From positions 1 through 56,293 of the forward strand of contig MKWI01000025.1 of NCBI GenBank assembly GCA_001899715.1: 56,293 nt of DNA. Reading direction: 5' to 3'. Of the stretch, positions 55,763 to 56,293 are shown one piece after another. This DNA is from Sphingobium sp. 66-54. GTDB lineage: Bacteria > Pseudomonadota > Alphaproteobacteria > Sphingomonadales > Sphingomonadaceae. Position numbers and translations under genes: made by a program. The notes under the pieces are model-generated. The model was not told the DNA's origin, made no database searches, and saw only the letters and a program-made list of their open reading frames with translations. Position 1 is the stretch's first letter, and every line of letters starts with the position of its first letter.

Positions 55763-56293
55763 ATGACCACTGACCCGCTCGAACCGCTGGCGCTGCCGTC
55801 GCCGGCGGCCGCGCCGCCCGATCCGTTCGTGGCGGAAGTCATCGAGGACGTGCGCGATCTGGTCGGCCCCGGCATCCGCCTCGATCAAGAACTGGTGGCG
55901 GCCGTGGTGCGGGGCTGGTCGGACAATACGCGCCGCGCCTTCTGCTCAGACCTGAAGGTTTGGGGCGACTGGTGCCGCCGTCATGGCATCGTTCCGGCGC
56001 GGGCGACGCAGAGTGATGTGGCCGCCTATATTCGCGCGCTGTCGGGCGTCGCCCCCTCGGCCGAAAAGGTTCGCGCGATGGCGACGATCGAACGCTATGT
56101 CTCCTATATCGGGCGGGCTTATCGCATGGCCGGTCTTGCCGATCCTACTGCCGGGGAGCTGGTGAAGTTCGAAAAGAAAGCGGCGCGCAAGAAACGGGGG
56201 GTGCGCCAGCGCCAGGCCCGCGCGCTCCGCTTCAAGGGCGACATTGCCGATTTCGACAGCCCGCCAAGCGGCGTATGCCTCGCACATCTTATC
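55763..56293 (+). CDS. Tyrosine site-specific recombinase (partial, N-terminus)
   Basis: An open frame of 177 codons runs from the ATG at 55763 to the window edge without a stop. Residues about 45-135 resemble the SAM-like core-binding domain of tyrosine recombinases: LVAAVVRGWSDNTRRAFCSDLKVWGDWCRRHG, QSDVAAYIRALS and ERYVSYIGRAYRMAGLADPT. The end, GVRQRQARALRFKGDIADFD, leads into the catalytic domain not seen here. The transposon ends just before it, so its natural promoter has probably been replaced or displaced. Confidence 0.8.
   Translation, partial: MTTDPLEPLALPSPAAAPPDPFVAEVIEDVRDLVGPGIRLDQELVAAVVRGWSDNTRRAFCSDLKVWGDWCRRHGIVPARATQSDVAAYIRALSGVAPSAEKVRAMATIERYVSYIGRAYRMAGLADPTAGELVKFEKKAARKKRGVRQRQARALRFKGDIADFDSPPSGVCLAHLI

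Overview
The window is a high-GC, alphaproteobacterial plasmid-type segment. Codon use, the short operon overlaps and the gene families (Rep_3 replication initiator, VirB/VirD4 conjugation genes, strawberry-notch/ParB/ArdC/DUF2493 cluster, Acr3-ArsN2-ArsH arsenic operon, HupE/czc cluster) suggest a sphingomonad such as Sphingobium, Novosphingobium or Sphingomonas. That taxonomic call is inference. No tRNA, rRNA, CRISPR array or core housekeeping gene was seen. The window starts inside virB9 and ends inside a tyrosine recombinase gene.

Layout, left to right. (1) 1-5287, plus strand: the end of a type IV secretion operon (virB9 tail, virB10, virB11, virD4, an LPD7-domain protein). (2) 5325-11486: an accessory block that looks like defence or toxin-antitoxin cargo. 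It holds an XRE/YozE regulator with a HEPN/RES protein, a PD-(D/E)XK-type nuclease divergent from a HEPN-like protein, a small DUF551-like protein, and an AbiEi/AbiEii pair with a strong operator. (3) 11654-15435, minus strand: a MOBP-type relaxase with a MobC-like partner, then a parA-parB operon headed by a small membrane protein. Two copies of one 18-bp palindrome bracket the par operon. (4) 15628-21000: small plasmid-backbone genes (DUF3768, HEPN-like, SNase-like, SSB, DUF2493). (5) 21264-24844: an arsenic operon, arsR-arsC(LMWP)-arsC(Grx)-acr3-arsN2-arsH, transcribed leftwards from a promoter inside an ArsR-type palindrome. (6) 24873-33533, minus strand: ArdC antirestriction protein, a 670-aa ParB-like protein, a 1,399-aa methylase/strawberry-notch helicase, a toprim primase-like protein and a second SSB. 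(7) 33534-37747, plus strand: an iteron origin, repA, parA and parB, with palindromic putative parS sites and further iteron copies. (8) 37791-40551: an orphan MbcA-like antitoxin, a RES/Xre toxin-antitoxin pair and an HTH protein. (9) 40680-55759: a 15-kb Tn5053/Tn402-type transposon carrying a serine resolvase, a HupE/anchor/DUF6488 metal cluster, an MFS transporter, a czcCBA efflux operon and tniABQ. (10) 55763-end: a tyrosine recombinase whose start codon lies 4 nt from the transposon end.

Together the genes provide replication, partition and transfer, plus proteins that protect incoming DNA (SSB, ArdC, methylase/helicase) and arsenic and divalent-metal resistance cargo. The most unusual signals are: the noncanonical XRE-YozE/HEPN-RES pair; a purine-rich AGGGGAGGG element repeated in the 5' leaders of five genes; iterons embedded in the parB coding sequence; two different palindrome families at the two par loci; and transposon ends with subterminal repeats abutting an integrase gene.
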